Part shown: positions 21,686-33,343 of the stretch, piece after piece
Layout of the letters: each line of letters starts with the position of its first letter
How positions within the stretch are numbered: the first letter of the stretch is position 1
Assembly: GCA_022385805.1 (NCBI GenBank)
Contig: MU277728.1
Coordinates: 1 to 64,000, forward strand
Direction: 5' to 3'
DNA from: Pilatotrama ljubarskyi
Taxonomy: Eukaryota; Basidiomycota; Agaricomycetes; Polyporales; Polyporaceae
Length of the DNA: 64,000 bases
Translations under genes and position numbers: made by a program
Notes under the pieces: model-generated
Told to the model about the DNA's origin: nothing
What the model saw: the letters and a program-made list of their open reading frames with translations, nothing else
Database searches by the model: none

Positions 21686-23569
21686 CTATAGATTGACGGA
21701 GGGCACCAGGGTATTTGCAAGCTGCTCGCGAAGCTTGCGTATGGCACTCTGGCAGTCGTCCATGACAGTAGTCCCCTTTCGCCATGCCAGCAAACCCTCG
21801 ATACGCTCCCCGACCTTCTTCAGCTGCTCGAGTGTAAGGCCCTCCCCTGCAGCACTCATCTCAGGAGTCACCGTAGCGAATTCCGGGCCTATGAATGAAT
21901 GTAGGTGCCCACTCTTCAGCGACAGGGCGGCGACGTTCTGAGCGACGGGTCTTCTCGTTTCATCGTATATTTTGAGCGCGACAGGGATGGTCTTGTGGGT
22001 GACATTGGCACGACCCAGAAGTAACCCGAGCATGATGACGTCCTAAATTGCGATGATATTAGACGACTGAGTCCGAGTTGTTTGCAGGACGTACCTCAAA
22101 TCCCTGGCCTGCACCTGCGCCCTGATGCGGGGTCATGGCATGGGCCTGGTTGAACATGTGCATCAGTTTTCTGCGTACATCGAGCATCGCCATCGACGGA
22201 GATCGAATGGCTCACCGCATCTCCGACCAGGGCAACACGTCCATCAACGAACGTCGGCAGCTTCTTGACCATGTTGATCGCCCATTTGCTCCAACTACCC
22301 ATGTTCTGCCACAAATGGTGTTGCTCAGCCACGCTCTCGACGGAAGTTGACGCATTCCAGTGGTGAGGCGTGTTGTACCTGCACTATATCCTCCACTTCC
22401 GGCTCCCACCCAACATACTCCTTCACGACCTCTTCCGCAGGGACATTGGCTGTCCAAGGACCGGCATAGATCGTCCCTCGTAGCTCTGGTTTGGTGACGA
22501 CGGCCGCTACATTGAGAGCGCGACCCCGTTGGATAGGGTATGCCACCAGGTGCTACGGAGTGATTGCCATGGTCAGTCACGACCCCAGCCAGTAAAGCGC
22601 GATCACCGACCCTGTTCTTGCCGCAGTACTGCAGAAGATATGAGCATCGTCTTGTCCATATAGGGTGGTTAGACAGATGCGTACCAAAAGCATATTGGCC
22701 CTGTTCAACGGTTGCGGCTTGTCCTCGTCGCCAGGCTCCTCCTTGCGATGAATGACACCTCGGTATGCACAACTTCCAGAGAAGACAGCCGGAATATACG
22801 ACCTCAGCACCTCTGCTTCGCCATCGCGACCTGCGGCGCTTGCGGCATCTGCAAGTCGTGTGAACATTGCCGCTCGCACACCAGACTTGATGCCGTCGCA
22901 TCCGACTAGGAGGTCGCATGTCGTCGTGCTACCGTCTTGAAAGCGGACCTCTATCTTCCCGGGGAAGTCCGCACGTTCGGTATAGGATACAAAGCGCTTT
23001 CCCAAGCGGATTTGCTCGGGAGAGCGGAGATGATCTATGAAGACCTTCTGCAGCTCTCCTCTATGGAACGTGAAGGACTCCTCTGGGTAATGACCTCCTG
23101 TTATGGGCAAGCTGTACTCAATGGGAAACCAACGCGCACCTGCTTGATCGACATCGCTGAACGTCAACCCTTTGCGCTGGTCAGATTTCCGGTACATGAT
23201 GGAAAGCCCTAGACGGGACCTCCCGTGAGCTAGGCACACGGCATGAGGCTTTGAATGTCTTGCTACGTACTCGGCTTCTCGCCGTTCCCAGCGATGTTGA
23301 GTAAAGCGGCTTCGAGCCCGAGTTCCTTCAAGACGAACCAGGTCCGCGGTTGTATCCCAATCCCCACTCCGGCCTGTGTCAGTTGCGCGGCCGCCTCGTA
23401 GATCTCGAATTCGACATCCGGCGCGTACTTCTGGAGGGCAAGAGCCAGCAGAAGACCGCACAGTCCGGCACCCCTAGGATGATACGCAGTGGTCATCAGT
23501 ACTTCCATGGCTCATGAACATACCTGGAGGTACAACGACGTACACAATTGCGACCTTGAACCTCGGCAT
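21686..23569 (-). CDS. FAD-dependent monooxygenase, salicylate hydroxylase-like
   Basis: Eight exons (23569-23544, 23473-23271, 23208-22685, 22628-22611, 22552-22379, 22335-22216, 22145-22095, 22042-21686) give 490 residues. The N-terminus MPRFKVAIVGAGLCGLLLAL is the GxGxxG dinucleotide fold, assembled across intron 1. The middle has FHRGELQKVFIDHL and CDLLVGCDGIKSGVR (DG motif binding FAD/NADPH). The GD motif VALVGDA joined to AHAMTPHQGAGAGQGFEDV completes the flavin site. This is the group A flavoprotein hydroxylase plan, acting on small aromatic acids with NAD(P)H and O2. The substrate is not predictable. Exon 4 is only 18 nt. The gene lies downstream of the prolyl oligopeptidase on the same strand. 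Confidence 0.88.
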
Positions 23570-25760
23570 AACAGGAGGTGCTTGGGAGCGAGTCTTCCGG
23601 CGTCGACAGAGCGCACTTGGTGAGCACGAATGTGTCCTGACAGACAGAGGGCAGCGTATTCTTATAGTACAGCTGCGAAGGTAAGCATGGCTGCGAACGT
23701 GAGAAGCAGCCGGCTAGCTCCCAGGGAGCCTCCAACTCTGTGAATGCGGTCGCGTCACGAGAAAGGCCTCGAGCGGGGATAGCACTGCTGCAGAGTCAGC
23801 GTATTACTAGATGCGTGCGGAAGCATCGGCCCAGGAAGCACTGTGACGGCGCGCATGACCGCGGTGCATACCGAGGCGAGCGATGATGTCGGCGGACGAG
23901 ATTTGGAACTCTTCAGTTACGCGACTGTTCAGATCGTACGCTTTTCCGTGCCTGAGTGAGACGCAGTGATCCATCTCCGAGCCCACTATTCGCCCGATGT
24001 TAACATTTGCCACAAGCCCATCCGTAGCGCTGCTCACTAAGATATTCAGACCATGCGTGGTGCAAATACTGTAGTTGAGCGATGTTGAAGGAGCGAGGCG
24101 CACCGATTGATCACGAATCTTCGCCTCTGCGCGGCAACACTGCGGTCGCAGGTATATGCTTTGTCATCGTGAAGGAGATAGAATGCACTAGGTGGGAAAA
24201 GGCCAGCAACAGCAACCCTCGCATCGACCGGCGATCCTGTGGAGCACTGTCGCCGTCATCTGTGTTCTCTGCTCATGCAAACGGGGAGCCTCGCCCGTTG
24301 GCACTACATGTCCGCTTAAAGCTGTTTACTCACGCTGACCTCTTGGCGACTGAATACGGTGACTAACATCACCTTCCGTCGGAACACCGCAGCAACACGA
24401 GCTGCAATATGCCGATATAACACTCGCGGTCATGGTTGCGGAGTGACCTGTGGGTAAACCATTAGAGGGTTGGTCAGAGACGGATCTTGAAGGGACGGGT
24501 GATGCAGAGGCGCACAGAGCTGGTGAGAGCGGATGAGTGGCTTTCACATCGCGTTGGCAGACAAGATGGTCCCAGCGCTGGGCCTCCCGGGTGAGACGCT
24601 GCTCCGTTGCGTGCAGATTCGCACACGGCGCGGGACGAGATCCGACAGCGAGGCCAGAAAGCTGTGCAGCCACCATGAAGGCGTCTTGTATCCCAGTATG
24701 GACATCACTTCAAGGCCGAAGTCGTCGGGCGGACGGAGGAACAGAATCTGTGAGAACTGCCTGTCGTTCAACCATCCGGTTCGCCGTGCGACCGGGTGCG
24801 GCCAGATCGCACAAACTGTCATAGGAATGACGAGGCGTGCGTGAGTGTCGGTTGCCTCGGAATGCCCAATGATGACCACTCACATCCAATTGCGTTTGCC
24901 CCAGGTCAGCCGGTCGACAATTCCCTGACAGTTGGACGCACACAAGTTTGGAGCGGTCGTCCAGGTGACACAGATCCAATTGTAAGGACTGCCTTCATGA
25001 CTATGAGGTATGTCGGCCAACCTCTAAAGATCTGGACCAGAGTCCGGCCGCTGGTACGAGACATGACGTCCGAGCACCTTTGGGTGATACGGCACGAGGC
25101 TTTCCCACTCACGGTGACTTTCGAGCGTCCGGGTTCCAGCACGCAGAGAAGACCCACGCTTACCACGCGGTGCGTGCTCTAAATCCGGATGCTCATCACC
25201 TACCAAAAGCTCGGGACTTCGACTAGAGCAGACGTCAAACTTGAAGTCTGCATAGTAAGCCTTGGGTCTTGCCGCGTCAGCAGTCCCTCGTCGGCTATGA
25301 CCACCAATATCAACGTCCATCGCCTGGAGGGCCTCAGAATTAACACGACTAACCTTCATATTGAATCGACGTCCGGGGAAGACAGTGATTGAGTATAGGA
25401 TGCGAAGGAGAATGAAGTGCGGTAGGCGCAGAATTGCCGCACGCCCTAGTTCCTTGCAAGGATACACCAAATGAGAGTACGGGATCTGTAAGTGTGAACT
25501 GTCACGAGAGTAGCCTGCAGCGCGGAGACAACAAGTGAGTCGACTTGTAGACTGAACAGACGAAGTCATCGACCGTACGTACATCCGGTTCTGGCAGCGA
25601 TAGGGCTCGCATGGATGACTTCATCATGGATCTAGCAACATCGAAATGGAAGCGAGAACATTACGATTGCGGCAGTCCGTTTCACAAAGAGGTATCGATA
25701 TCCCGTAATAAAGCATCACAGCAAGCTGAGTAACCGGCCGTCGCTAGCACAGGTGAGTTC
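23570..25760. other. 2.2-kb region without a convincing gene
   Basis: Between the prolyl oligopeptidase stop and the monooxygenase start. Fragmentary open frames occur on the minus strand (25024-25584, 24544-24879, 24326-24676, 23807-24103), but I could not chain them with splice sites into a known family. It may hold a decayed gene or a fast-evolving one, plus the monooxygenase promoter. Confidence 0.4.
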
Positions 25761-28700
25761 TCAGGCGTCCCTGGCTTTGAGCCCGAGCGACTGCGAGATG
25801 AAGCCATACTTGTCGGCGTACTCCCGAATGCTGAAATACAAGGCGTCATCATATGGCGAGAGGGGAGACGAGACGCTACATACCGCATCTCCGTAGACTT
25901 GCCTGCACCATGTCCGGCCTTCTTGTCTATGCGGATGACGAGCGGATGGGGGTTGTTAGGGTGCAGGTACTGCAGGGTGGCTGCGTGCTTGAAGGAGTGC
26001 AGCGGCACTACACGATCGTCATCTGTCGCGTTCGGACGTATAAGTTTCTTCCCAGACGGCCAGAAGGAGAGACGTACGGTCTGCGGTCGTCAGCATGAAT
26101 GGCGGTAACGTCTTCTCCGTCGGGATGTTGTGCAAAGGCGAGATAGGATAGATAAAGTCGAAGTCGTGCGGGTCGTGCGGATCGCCATAGTCGGATGTCC
26201 ACGCCCGACCTGCAGAAGAGTTCTGAGGACACAGGCGACCGTCAGATATCCGCATGACAGGAGCTTACCGATAGTGAAGTCTGCAAACTAGGCACATCAG
26301 CGTGCATCAGTACATCGGACTTCAGCTAGGACATTAGTGCCATCAGGTACCTTCAGGAGGTCCAGGACGCCCACATCGGCAACCGCGGCGCCTAGAAGAC
26401 CCTCAGGGGCGCGGTTAACGCACGCTGCAACGAGGAGGCCTGACGCCAGAATGCATGAGGCAAACAGATACACAACAATCAGCAGCCGATTGTACGAGGC
26501 AATCGGGGAGCGCCTACCGCCGTTTGACCCGCCGTTTATGGCAACCTTGCCCCGCGCCGCGTACTTGTTGTCGACAAGGTATTGCCTGAAGAGACGCATC
26601 AGCAGGCGTCGGAGTTGGCGGGTATGACAATGACGTACGTCGCGGCGATGAAGTCGTCGAAACAGTTAACCTGCGTGCTTCCTGTCAGCGACAAGGTTCC
26701 GAGAACGCCGCAGCGGTGCTATACACCTTCCGCTCGCGGGTACCAGCGAGGTGCCACTCCTCCCCGAACTCGCCACCGCCGCGGATGTTGGGCACGGCGA
26801 GGATGGCGCCGTACTTTTGCATCCATGTCAGTATCGCGGGGCTGAAGAATGGGTTCACGGATATCGTAAAGCCGCCATAGCCTAGTTGCCCGTAGGTGTC
26901 AGCGACTGCAGAGAGACGCGCTCAGAGTCGGTTCACATACCGTACTGGAGAGCGGGGGCCGTGCCGTCAAACTGGGTATCCTTGTGCCGGACGATGAACA
27001 TGGGGACCCGGGTACCGTCTTTGCTTGAATACCAGACCTACAGTGCCGTTAGTTCGCGCATGCGTGAGTGTCGCCAGCGGGCCCACCTGCTGTGCCGAGA
27101 AGTCGTTTGGGTCCAGGCCGCTTACGAGGGTCGACCTGTAGATGCTCCATCGCTTGTCCTCATCTTTCTCTTCGAAGTCATACTGGGCGACAATTCCGGG
27201 GTTGGTGAAACCAGTCAGGGTGGCGAAGAAGAACGGCTGGCTACGACGGCCGTTCACGGACGCTGCGCCGACAAAGTCGGGTGCGAGCCGCTTGAGCTGC
27301 TTGCCGGTCGACAATTGGTAGACGTATATTTCGTCGATGACCTGGGATCCGCAGCGATATGAGTCAAAAAGAACGCGTAGCTTCGAGGCATAGGATTCAC
27401 GTTTCGCTTGTAGACAACAGCAGCGTAATCGCCGTTGATTACGCAGACGTCCTGCAGGTGCGCCTTCTTGTCTTCCGGAATGACGTCCTTGAACACGCGC
27501 TTGTCCGCCGGGTCGGCAATATCGACAGCGACCAGTTTGTACATCGGTGCATCTTTGTTAGTGAGGAAGTAGAACTTCGTGCCGTCATTCGCGATGCTGC
27601 AGAAGGGTCAGAGGTGTCAGACTAGGCGAGTCACGAAAGCGACGCGCATCGCCAACGAGGAACTCACTATTCATAGTTTGCCTCGAATTCGTCAATTAGC
27701 TTGTCCCATTGCATGTTCTGGCCGATGGTCTCCTTCTGTAAGTCCGCGATCCATAGCAGGTTTTTCTGCGGTAAGATGACGTGAGGACGCCGTCAGCGGG
27801 CGGATGGCTCCTGAAACGAGTGTTACACGTACTCGCGAAGTGTCCCGCCTGATCGAGAGGAGGAGGTAACGACCGTCGAGCTCGGTCACCTCGGTCCCCC
27901 ACATCCATTGGGGATGAGCGTCATCCTTGTAGACGAGGATGTCGTCGGCTATATATTGCGGCAATTTCGTCGTGAATAAGCATTTCGGACCCCCAAAGGA
28001 AGCAAGGCACCGTACGTACATTGCTGCGTGCCGAGCTTGTGATAGAAGAGCATCGCGTTCTCGTCGCTCTGCGTTTCGGTGCCTGCCAGATCGTCTGCTG
28101 CCGAGCCATGGGACTCTCGAGAAGGGAACCTCTGTAAGAAGCAAGAGTAGATTGCATAGGACGACGCTGAGCGGCCGTCGACCTGGGAAGTGACCAGACG
28201 GCGCCCACCTGGTAGAAGAATCCCTTCGAGTCGTGCGTCCACGAGATACTAGAGAACTTCACATAGCGGATCTCCTCGGGAAGCCGGTCATCGTCATGGG
28301 AAGCACTGCCGCCGTCTTTGGCCGCGAGAGGGGCGGACGTGGGGCGGACATAGATCGTGAAAAAGTCGCTGCCCTAGAGCAGACCGGGGGAGTCTGTAAA
28401 CATCTCTGGGAGTTGCCTTACCGGGACACCCACCGAACGCGATATGCCGTAAGCAAAGTGCTTGCCGGAGCGAGCGAATGCCGTTGCTGCGAGCGCCGCT
28501 GTGCCATCGGAGGAAAGCAGGTTGGGCTGTGAACATGAAACACCTCAGAAACTGCCTCACGTGACCTGGACCGTTAGACCTACGTCGAAGAACACTTCGC
28601 CTCCGAGTTCGTCGCCTGTAGAGAAGTCTGGTAATATGCTATCCTTAGAGCGATAGAGCACTGCGGGAGGGTCGGTGGACGGTTAGCGCACGACAGCTCT

Positions 28701-29122
28701 GTGCGATGGTCATCACAGACCACTTACCCGACTGCGCCTGGAGGCCGCTATTATAGTACCAGTACCACCGGCCGTCGTCCTTCAGAGCTGGGGCAGAGAA
28801 CTACGCGATTGCAGTGAGTATCGATATCCTCTCGACGCGCCAGAACGCGTCAAGGACGCGTCCTTACCCTGGCGTAATCCATGTTCTTCCGGATTTGGTC
28901 CTCCAGACCCTGTCTCTCGGGATTCTGGTCGAGATACTCTCGCGTGTACTGTTCCTGAGCGGTCGTCCACTGGTCTGTCTCCTCGGAATTCCGTTCGAGC
29001 CATTGGTAGGGGTCGTGCACGCGCACTTCGCCCTTGGCCTCGCTCTTGTACACGTCGACGTGGTCGGAACGGCGGGCCTGGGGGTACCGGTTGGGAACCC
29101 AGCGGGTGGGAGAGGCAGGCAT
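25761..29122 (-). CDS. Prolyl oligopeptidase (family S9A)
   Basis: Nineteen exons, transcript order: 29122-28868, 28800-28728, 28660-28584, 28526-28434, 28373-28209, 28131-28020, 27948-27833, 27765-27668, 27596-27401, 27341-27087, 27037-26941, 26881-26727, 26670-26639, 26585-26518, 26439-26351, 26287-26269, 26209-26078, 26022-25884, 25830-25761. They give 746 residues, usual for the family. A propeller domain opens with [20 protein letters not shown]. The hydrolase domain carries Ser595 in GGSNGG, Asp679 in TADHDDRVVP and His715 in KAGHGAG. The enzyme cuts small peptides after proline. Agaricomycetes have a housekeeping form; in some Galerina and Amanita a paralogue macrocyclises toxin precursors. 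Nothing here shows which type this is, and no MSDIN-like precursor was seen nearby. The ATG at 29122 sits 54 bp after a TATA box. Confidence 0.93.
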
Positions 29123-29845
29123 GCTGGAGGGTCTGGAGGACGAGGCTAGACGGGTCGAAAGACGGAATGCACGTCTTATATGGGCGGGTGGAGCTCGGAG
29201 GGATGCTGCCACGCCTGAGAGAAGGGCGAGCATGTGCTTTATAGATGCAGTGGAGGATCGGAGGGATCTCAGGCTATATCGATTACTCCCCAGACAAGGG
29301 AACGCGATCTCTGCAGCGGCCCAGGACCATGTCAGCGTGGCTGCCACACACACAACGCCTGCGGTCGAATTACATGTTTATCAAGCTCGGATTCCAAAAA
29401 GCGCAAAAAGCACTGCGCCCATCGATGGTCGCCGGGAATCGAGGCGTAGGCGTTTGCTGTGGGTCTGTCACCAGGTCAGGGAGACGTGTCTCTGCGCAAT
29501 TGGCAGCCGGGGACCACAGAGGACGTGAGACTGGGAGGGTCCTAGTTTTCTCCGACGAGCACGTCGGCGTCCGAGTGCTCCAGCGGCGGTACGGTGCTCG
29601 AGATTTGGCGGACGAATCCACGGACACGGAGGCTCGCTCTCGTCTCCGCCTGCGGCTCTCGTTCCGCGAAAGGCGCGCGCCGAGAGTGGGCGTCTATCTT
29701 ATCGCGTCCAGATAAACGTCAGGAGTTATATTCGCGAGTGGTGCCCGGCGCGTCCCTGCCGAGTCAGCGTCGTCGTCGTCCCCAACGCTCTCCAGCAAGC
29801 ACTCATCGTCTGCTCGACCAGCACGGCAGCAGCAAGTGGGCGTGG
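29123..29845. promoter_or_regulatory. Divergent promoter, prolyl oligopeptidase / FLX1-like carrier
   Basis: About 720 bp shared by two divergent genes. The minus-strand open frame of the peptidase extends into it without an upstream ATG except at 29232, which would precede the TATA box. Confidence 0.5.
29175..29181 (-). promoter_or_regulatory. TATA-like element of the prolyl oligopeptidase gene
   Basis: Read on the minus strand this is ATATAAG, about 54 bp before the ATG at 29122. It supports 29122 rather than the in-frame ATG at 29232 as the start. Confidence 0.45.
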
Positions 29846-31195
29846 ATGTCCCAACCGCAGCAAGGCCAGCCGAGCTTCTTTCCGACGTCAGCTATCGTGC
29901 GTGCATTCCTCTTCATGCATCACTCGCGTCGGACTGACACCATGCTTGCGTCAAGGACCATGCATTCGCAGGGCTCGGCGCAGGCATCGTCGCCGTGCTG
30001 TGCATGCACCCGCTTGATCTCCTCAAGGTCAAGTTCCAGGTAGCGACCGATAAACCCAAAGGCGGCGTCGGCAAAGCCATATGGTCGTCATTAAAAGAGA
30101 TACAGGCGCGCGATGGGTGGAAGGGTCTCTACAGAGGTGTCGGAGCCAACATTGCCGGAAATGCGTCCAGCTGGGGCCTATACTTCCTCTTGTGAGTGCT
30201 TGCGTATCTCTGGGAAGTGCGTGGGCCATTGACGGCTTCTCTGTGACCGCACTTCTCAGCTATCATTCGCTCAAACAGCGGGCCTCTGGCGGTGATCCAA
30301 ACTACAAACTCTCGCCTGGGGCATATCTCCTATGTTCTGCGGAAGCGAGTTCGCATGGCTTTCGTCACTTTCTCCGCTGGCCATGCTAACACCCATCGCT
30401 CTTCGCAGGCGCGGTGACCGCCATCATGACAAATCCCATATGGGTCGTCAAGGTGCGCATGTTCACAACCCGGCCCAAGGACCCGACCGCGTACCGCAGT
30501 CTCTGGCGTGAGTGGCAGACCATGCTGGCGCAGCACGGCCCTGACGGAACTGATGGGGCACCGACACAGACGGCCTGACGTCCGTGTACCGTAACGAAGG
30601 ACTTGCCGGGCTGTACCGCGGCACGACCCTGGCGCTCTTCGGCGTCAGCAACGGCGCGATACAGTTCATGGTGTATGAGGAGATGAAGCGGTGGGGCTTC
30701 GAGCGCAAGAAGCGGCAGTTTGCGAAGGCCGGCAGGGAGTACACCACCGCGGACGACAAGCTGGTGCGTCTTGGCGGCTTCTGTGCCGCGCGGTTTCTGC
30801 TGAGCGATGTGTACAGTCGAACACTGCATATACGATCATGTCGGCGGCGAGCAAGCTCACGGCCCTCGCCTCGACATACCCTTACCAAGTAGTCCGATCC
30901 CGAATACAAGTACGTCGATCCAGCTATTCTGCTCTGGCAGGTCATGCTGATCACCGCGCGACGCGACGCCCAGAACAACGCGACCGCCCACCTATACCCC
31001 ACCATCCCGCTATGCATCAAAAGAACATGGGCAGAAGAGGGCTTCCGCGGCTTCTACCGCGGACTCGGCACGAACCTCGTGCGCGTGCTCCCCGGGACGT
31101 GCGTCACGTTCGTCGTGTACGAGAACCTCGCCTGGCTGCTGCGCACGACCGCCGCACGCCGAGAGCAGCGGCGACGTCTCGAGGCCGAGTCGTAG
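29846..31195 (+). CDS. FLX1: Mitochondrial FAD/folate-type carrier (SLC25A32/Flx1)
   Basis: Seven exons (29846-29896, 29956-30191, 30260-30348, 30409-30507, 30570-30763, 30817-30909, 30974-31195) give 327 residues, normal for the family. The three mitochondrial-carrier repeats carry signatures HPLDLLKVKFQ, NPIWVVKVRMF and YPYQVVRSRIQ. The Trp in the second and the YPYQ in the third mark the Flx1/MFT subgroup that moves FAD or folate across the inner membrane. Further family features are GLYRGVGANIAGNASSWGLY and NNATAHLYPTIPLCIKRTW. The start MSQPQQGQPSFFPTSAI ends exactly at the first intron. In yeast Flx1 supplies flavin to mitochondrial dehydrogenases; the same role is inferred here. Confidence 0.92.
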
Positions 31196-31998
31196 CCTCG
31201 CGGCGGTCCATGCGCGGCGCGTGAAGGCCTGATTGATGTCGCGCAAGACTCCACGATCCTTTTGGCTGGAGTTCGGCGTCTTGCTGCGATCGCCGAGCTG
31301 TGGCATGAGGATTTTCAGCACGGAGCGCGGACTGCCTCGAGGTGCGTGGGCATAGAGACCCTAGATTCGCCGGCGGTGAGGCAGGCGGCGATGCTTTTAG
31401 ATGACATTCTCGCTAGTGATCAGTACAGTACCTTCGTCACATGCCAGTAGCTGGTAGCTTGTGTACAGTAATACGCCCGCGGGTACGAGGACGCAACCAC
31501 TCATTATGACAGAGGGGCGGTGGCGAGGTATTACGACTTCATGCCATGTGTCATTGTGTGGGCGCATGTTTGCAGCGCGGCGAGGAGGTATCACGGCACC
31601 TCGTGCTAGCGCGTACGTGCACGGTCGCCACTAATTCGTACCATGACAGGTGATGCTGTTTGTATGCTCAGGACTCCGGTCGCGGATGGGCACGGGTACG
31701 GCGCGTGAGTGGCTATCGATACGAGGACGTTGCGTGTTACGGTAGATGGAGTCCCGATTGAACTCGCCTCGTATGCCCATTGCCCTTAGCTCGTAAAGCC
31801 ATCCAGTAGGCGGCTCGGCATGTCCAAGAGCCACATACTATCTCCAGCACATCAGTGCAGCGTGTCGCGAAGCTCCGCGTCCCGTAGAGGAGAGCAAGGT
31901 TCTTATCCTTGACGATGGCTTTGCCGATCAGTACGATCGGACACTCAGCGGCTTATGCCTCGAGATGACCGGGCGATCGCGACGGAGACCCCATGGGG
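31196..31998. other. Convergent intergenic region
   Basis: The carrier (plus) and TAD2 (minus) genes end towards each other here. About 800 bp with no recognisable gene or repeat. Confidence 0.45.
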
Positions 31999-32878
31999 TC
32001 AGCAAAGGTCTCCGGCCAGCCTTGCGGTCGGAGCCTTAGGCTTCGGAGACGACCGAGAGGGAATCTCCGTCTTCAAGACCCGGTTCGCCTTCGACTTCGG
32101 GACCGGCGCTGCAAAAAATGGGAGGTCAGCAGGGACGCAGGGACGCAGGGACGCAGCTCCCTCGGTGGCGTATCCCGACTCACCGTTCGTGTTCTCGGTG
32201 ATGTAAAAGCGACGGAGGATCATAATGGCCTCGTCGCGCAGGTAGCCTCCGACCGCGCGATAGCCTGGGTGCTTTGGATGCGGGAGGCTGTAGCGGTGCG
32301 TCAGCGCGTTACGTCTGTAGGCTGCCACGGAGAAGTAGAACCGGGCTGACGCGTTGTTTACGCCGAGGACGCTGCCGCAACCGCCGAAGCGGTCGTTGTC
32401 GCAGCCGTAGAAGACCTCCTTGATGCCCATCTGGCGCAGGGCGGACGCGCACATGATGCACGGCTCGACGGTGACGTAGAGCGTTGTTTCCGAGAGAGGG
32501 TACGCAGTGACGGAGGGCGTGAGCTGCTTGTCGGCGAGGATCTCGTCGATGGCCTCGAGCTCTGCGTGGCGGGTGGCCTGCGTACCCCTTATGAGCCCAG
32601 AGAAGATGAACACGCATGAGCGAAGAGAGTCGTTACGTTTCGTAGTTGGTTCGTCCGGTTGCGCGCCCGGGCGATGATCCTGTTGTCCCGGACGAAAACG
32701 CAGCCAACGGGGACTTCCTGTGCCGACAGAGCCTCTTCTGCCTACAACCCGTCAATGCGGATACAAAGGAAAGAACAAGATGTCCGACCATGTCCATGGC
32801 GCGTTGCATCCACTTCAAATGGATCTTTGCGCCGTCGGAGCCGTCACCAGGTGCAGGGTCTTTGCGGGAGTCTGACAT
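31999..32878 (-). CDS. TAD2: tRNA-specific adenosine-34 deaminase catalytic subunit (Tad2/ADAT2)
   Basis: Five exons (32878-32789, 32741-32637, 32577-32351, 32287-32184, 32108-31999) give 211 residues. The CDA-fold zinc site is complete: [12 protein letters not shown] supplies the zinc His and catalytic Glu, and [14 protein letters not shown] the two zinc Cys. Upstream [20 protein letters not shown] and downstream [20 protein letters not shown], then [20 protein letters not shown], are diagnostic for Tad2. The enzyme converts A34 to inosine in tRNA anticodons as a dimer with Tad3, widening wobble decoding. Intron 3 is 63 nt, divisible by three and free of stops, so its retention would add 21 residues. 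It was removed because homologues lack it. Confidence 0.93.
32121..32155. repeat. Short tandem repeat in a TAD2 intron
   Basis: Three and a half copies of an 8-bp unit, agggacgc, lie at about 32129-32156 within the last intron of TAD2. No function seen. Confidence 0.6.
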
Positions 32879-33343
32879 CGTTGTGCCAAGTATTCTGGCG
32901 ATGACCGTGAGCCTCCATACGAAACCCTGTCGCGATACAATCAAGTACCCACTGAGGCGAACGATCTCTGCGCTGCGATATAGTATTACTAGGGCGCTCC
33001 CGCGAGTAGTTCTGGGGATCAGCACCAAGTGGAGGCTATTTCGCCCGGCGACTATGACGGTTGCTTGGCTCTCTTTAGCTCCCCGGGCTGTATTGAGCTG
33101 TCTGTAAAGGCGAGGACGGGATTGGGGTGCCTGGGAGTGTACTGACAGGAGGACTGACCTTGGCGTCCGAAAACGGTTGCCCGGAATCATATGCGTCTAT
33201 TGGAGGCGCCCGCCGATCACTCCGGTTACCCCGGAGTCACTGTCCCCGCACATGGTGGCCGCAGACGTTCCGGGGTAGGGCCAGCTCAGCGCAGGACCCC
33301 TCTCTTGCATCCTACGAGCACTACGACACCCAGCGACACAGAG
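32879..33343. promoter_or_regulatory. Divergent promoter, TAD2 / acyl-CoA dehydrogenase
   Basis: About 465 bp between two divergent start codons. It must contain both promoters. No TATA box stands out. Confidence 0.5.

Noticed and set aside
29123..29232. Upstream in-frame ATG for the prolyl oligopeptidase at 29232
   Set aside because: A TATA-like element lies between it and the ATG at 29122, and the shorter N-terminus matches the family.
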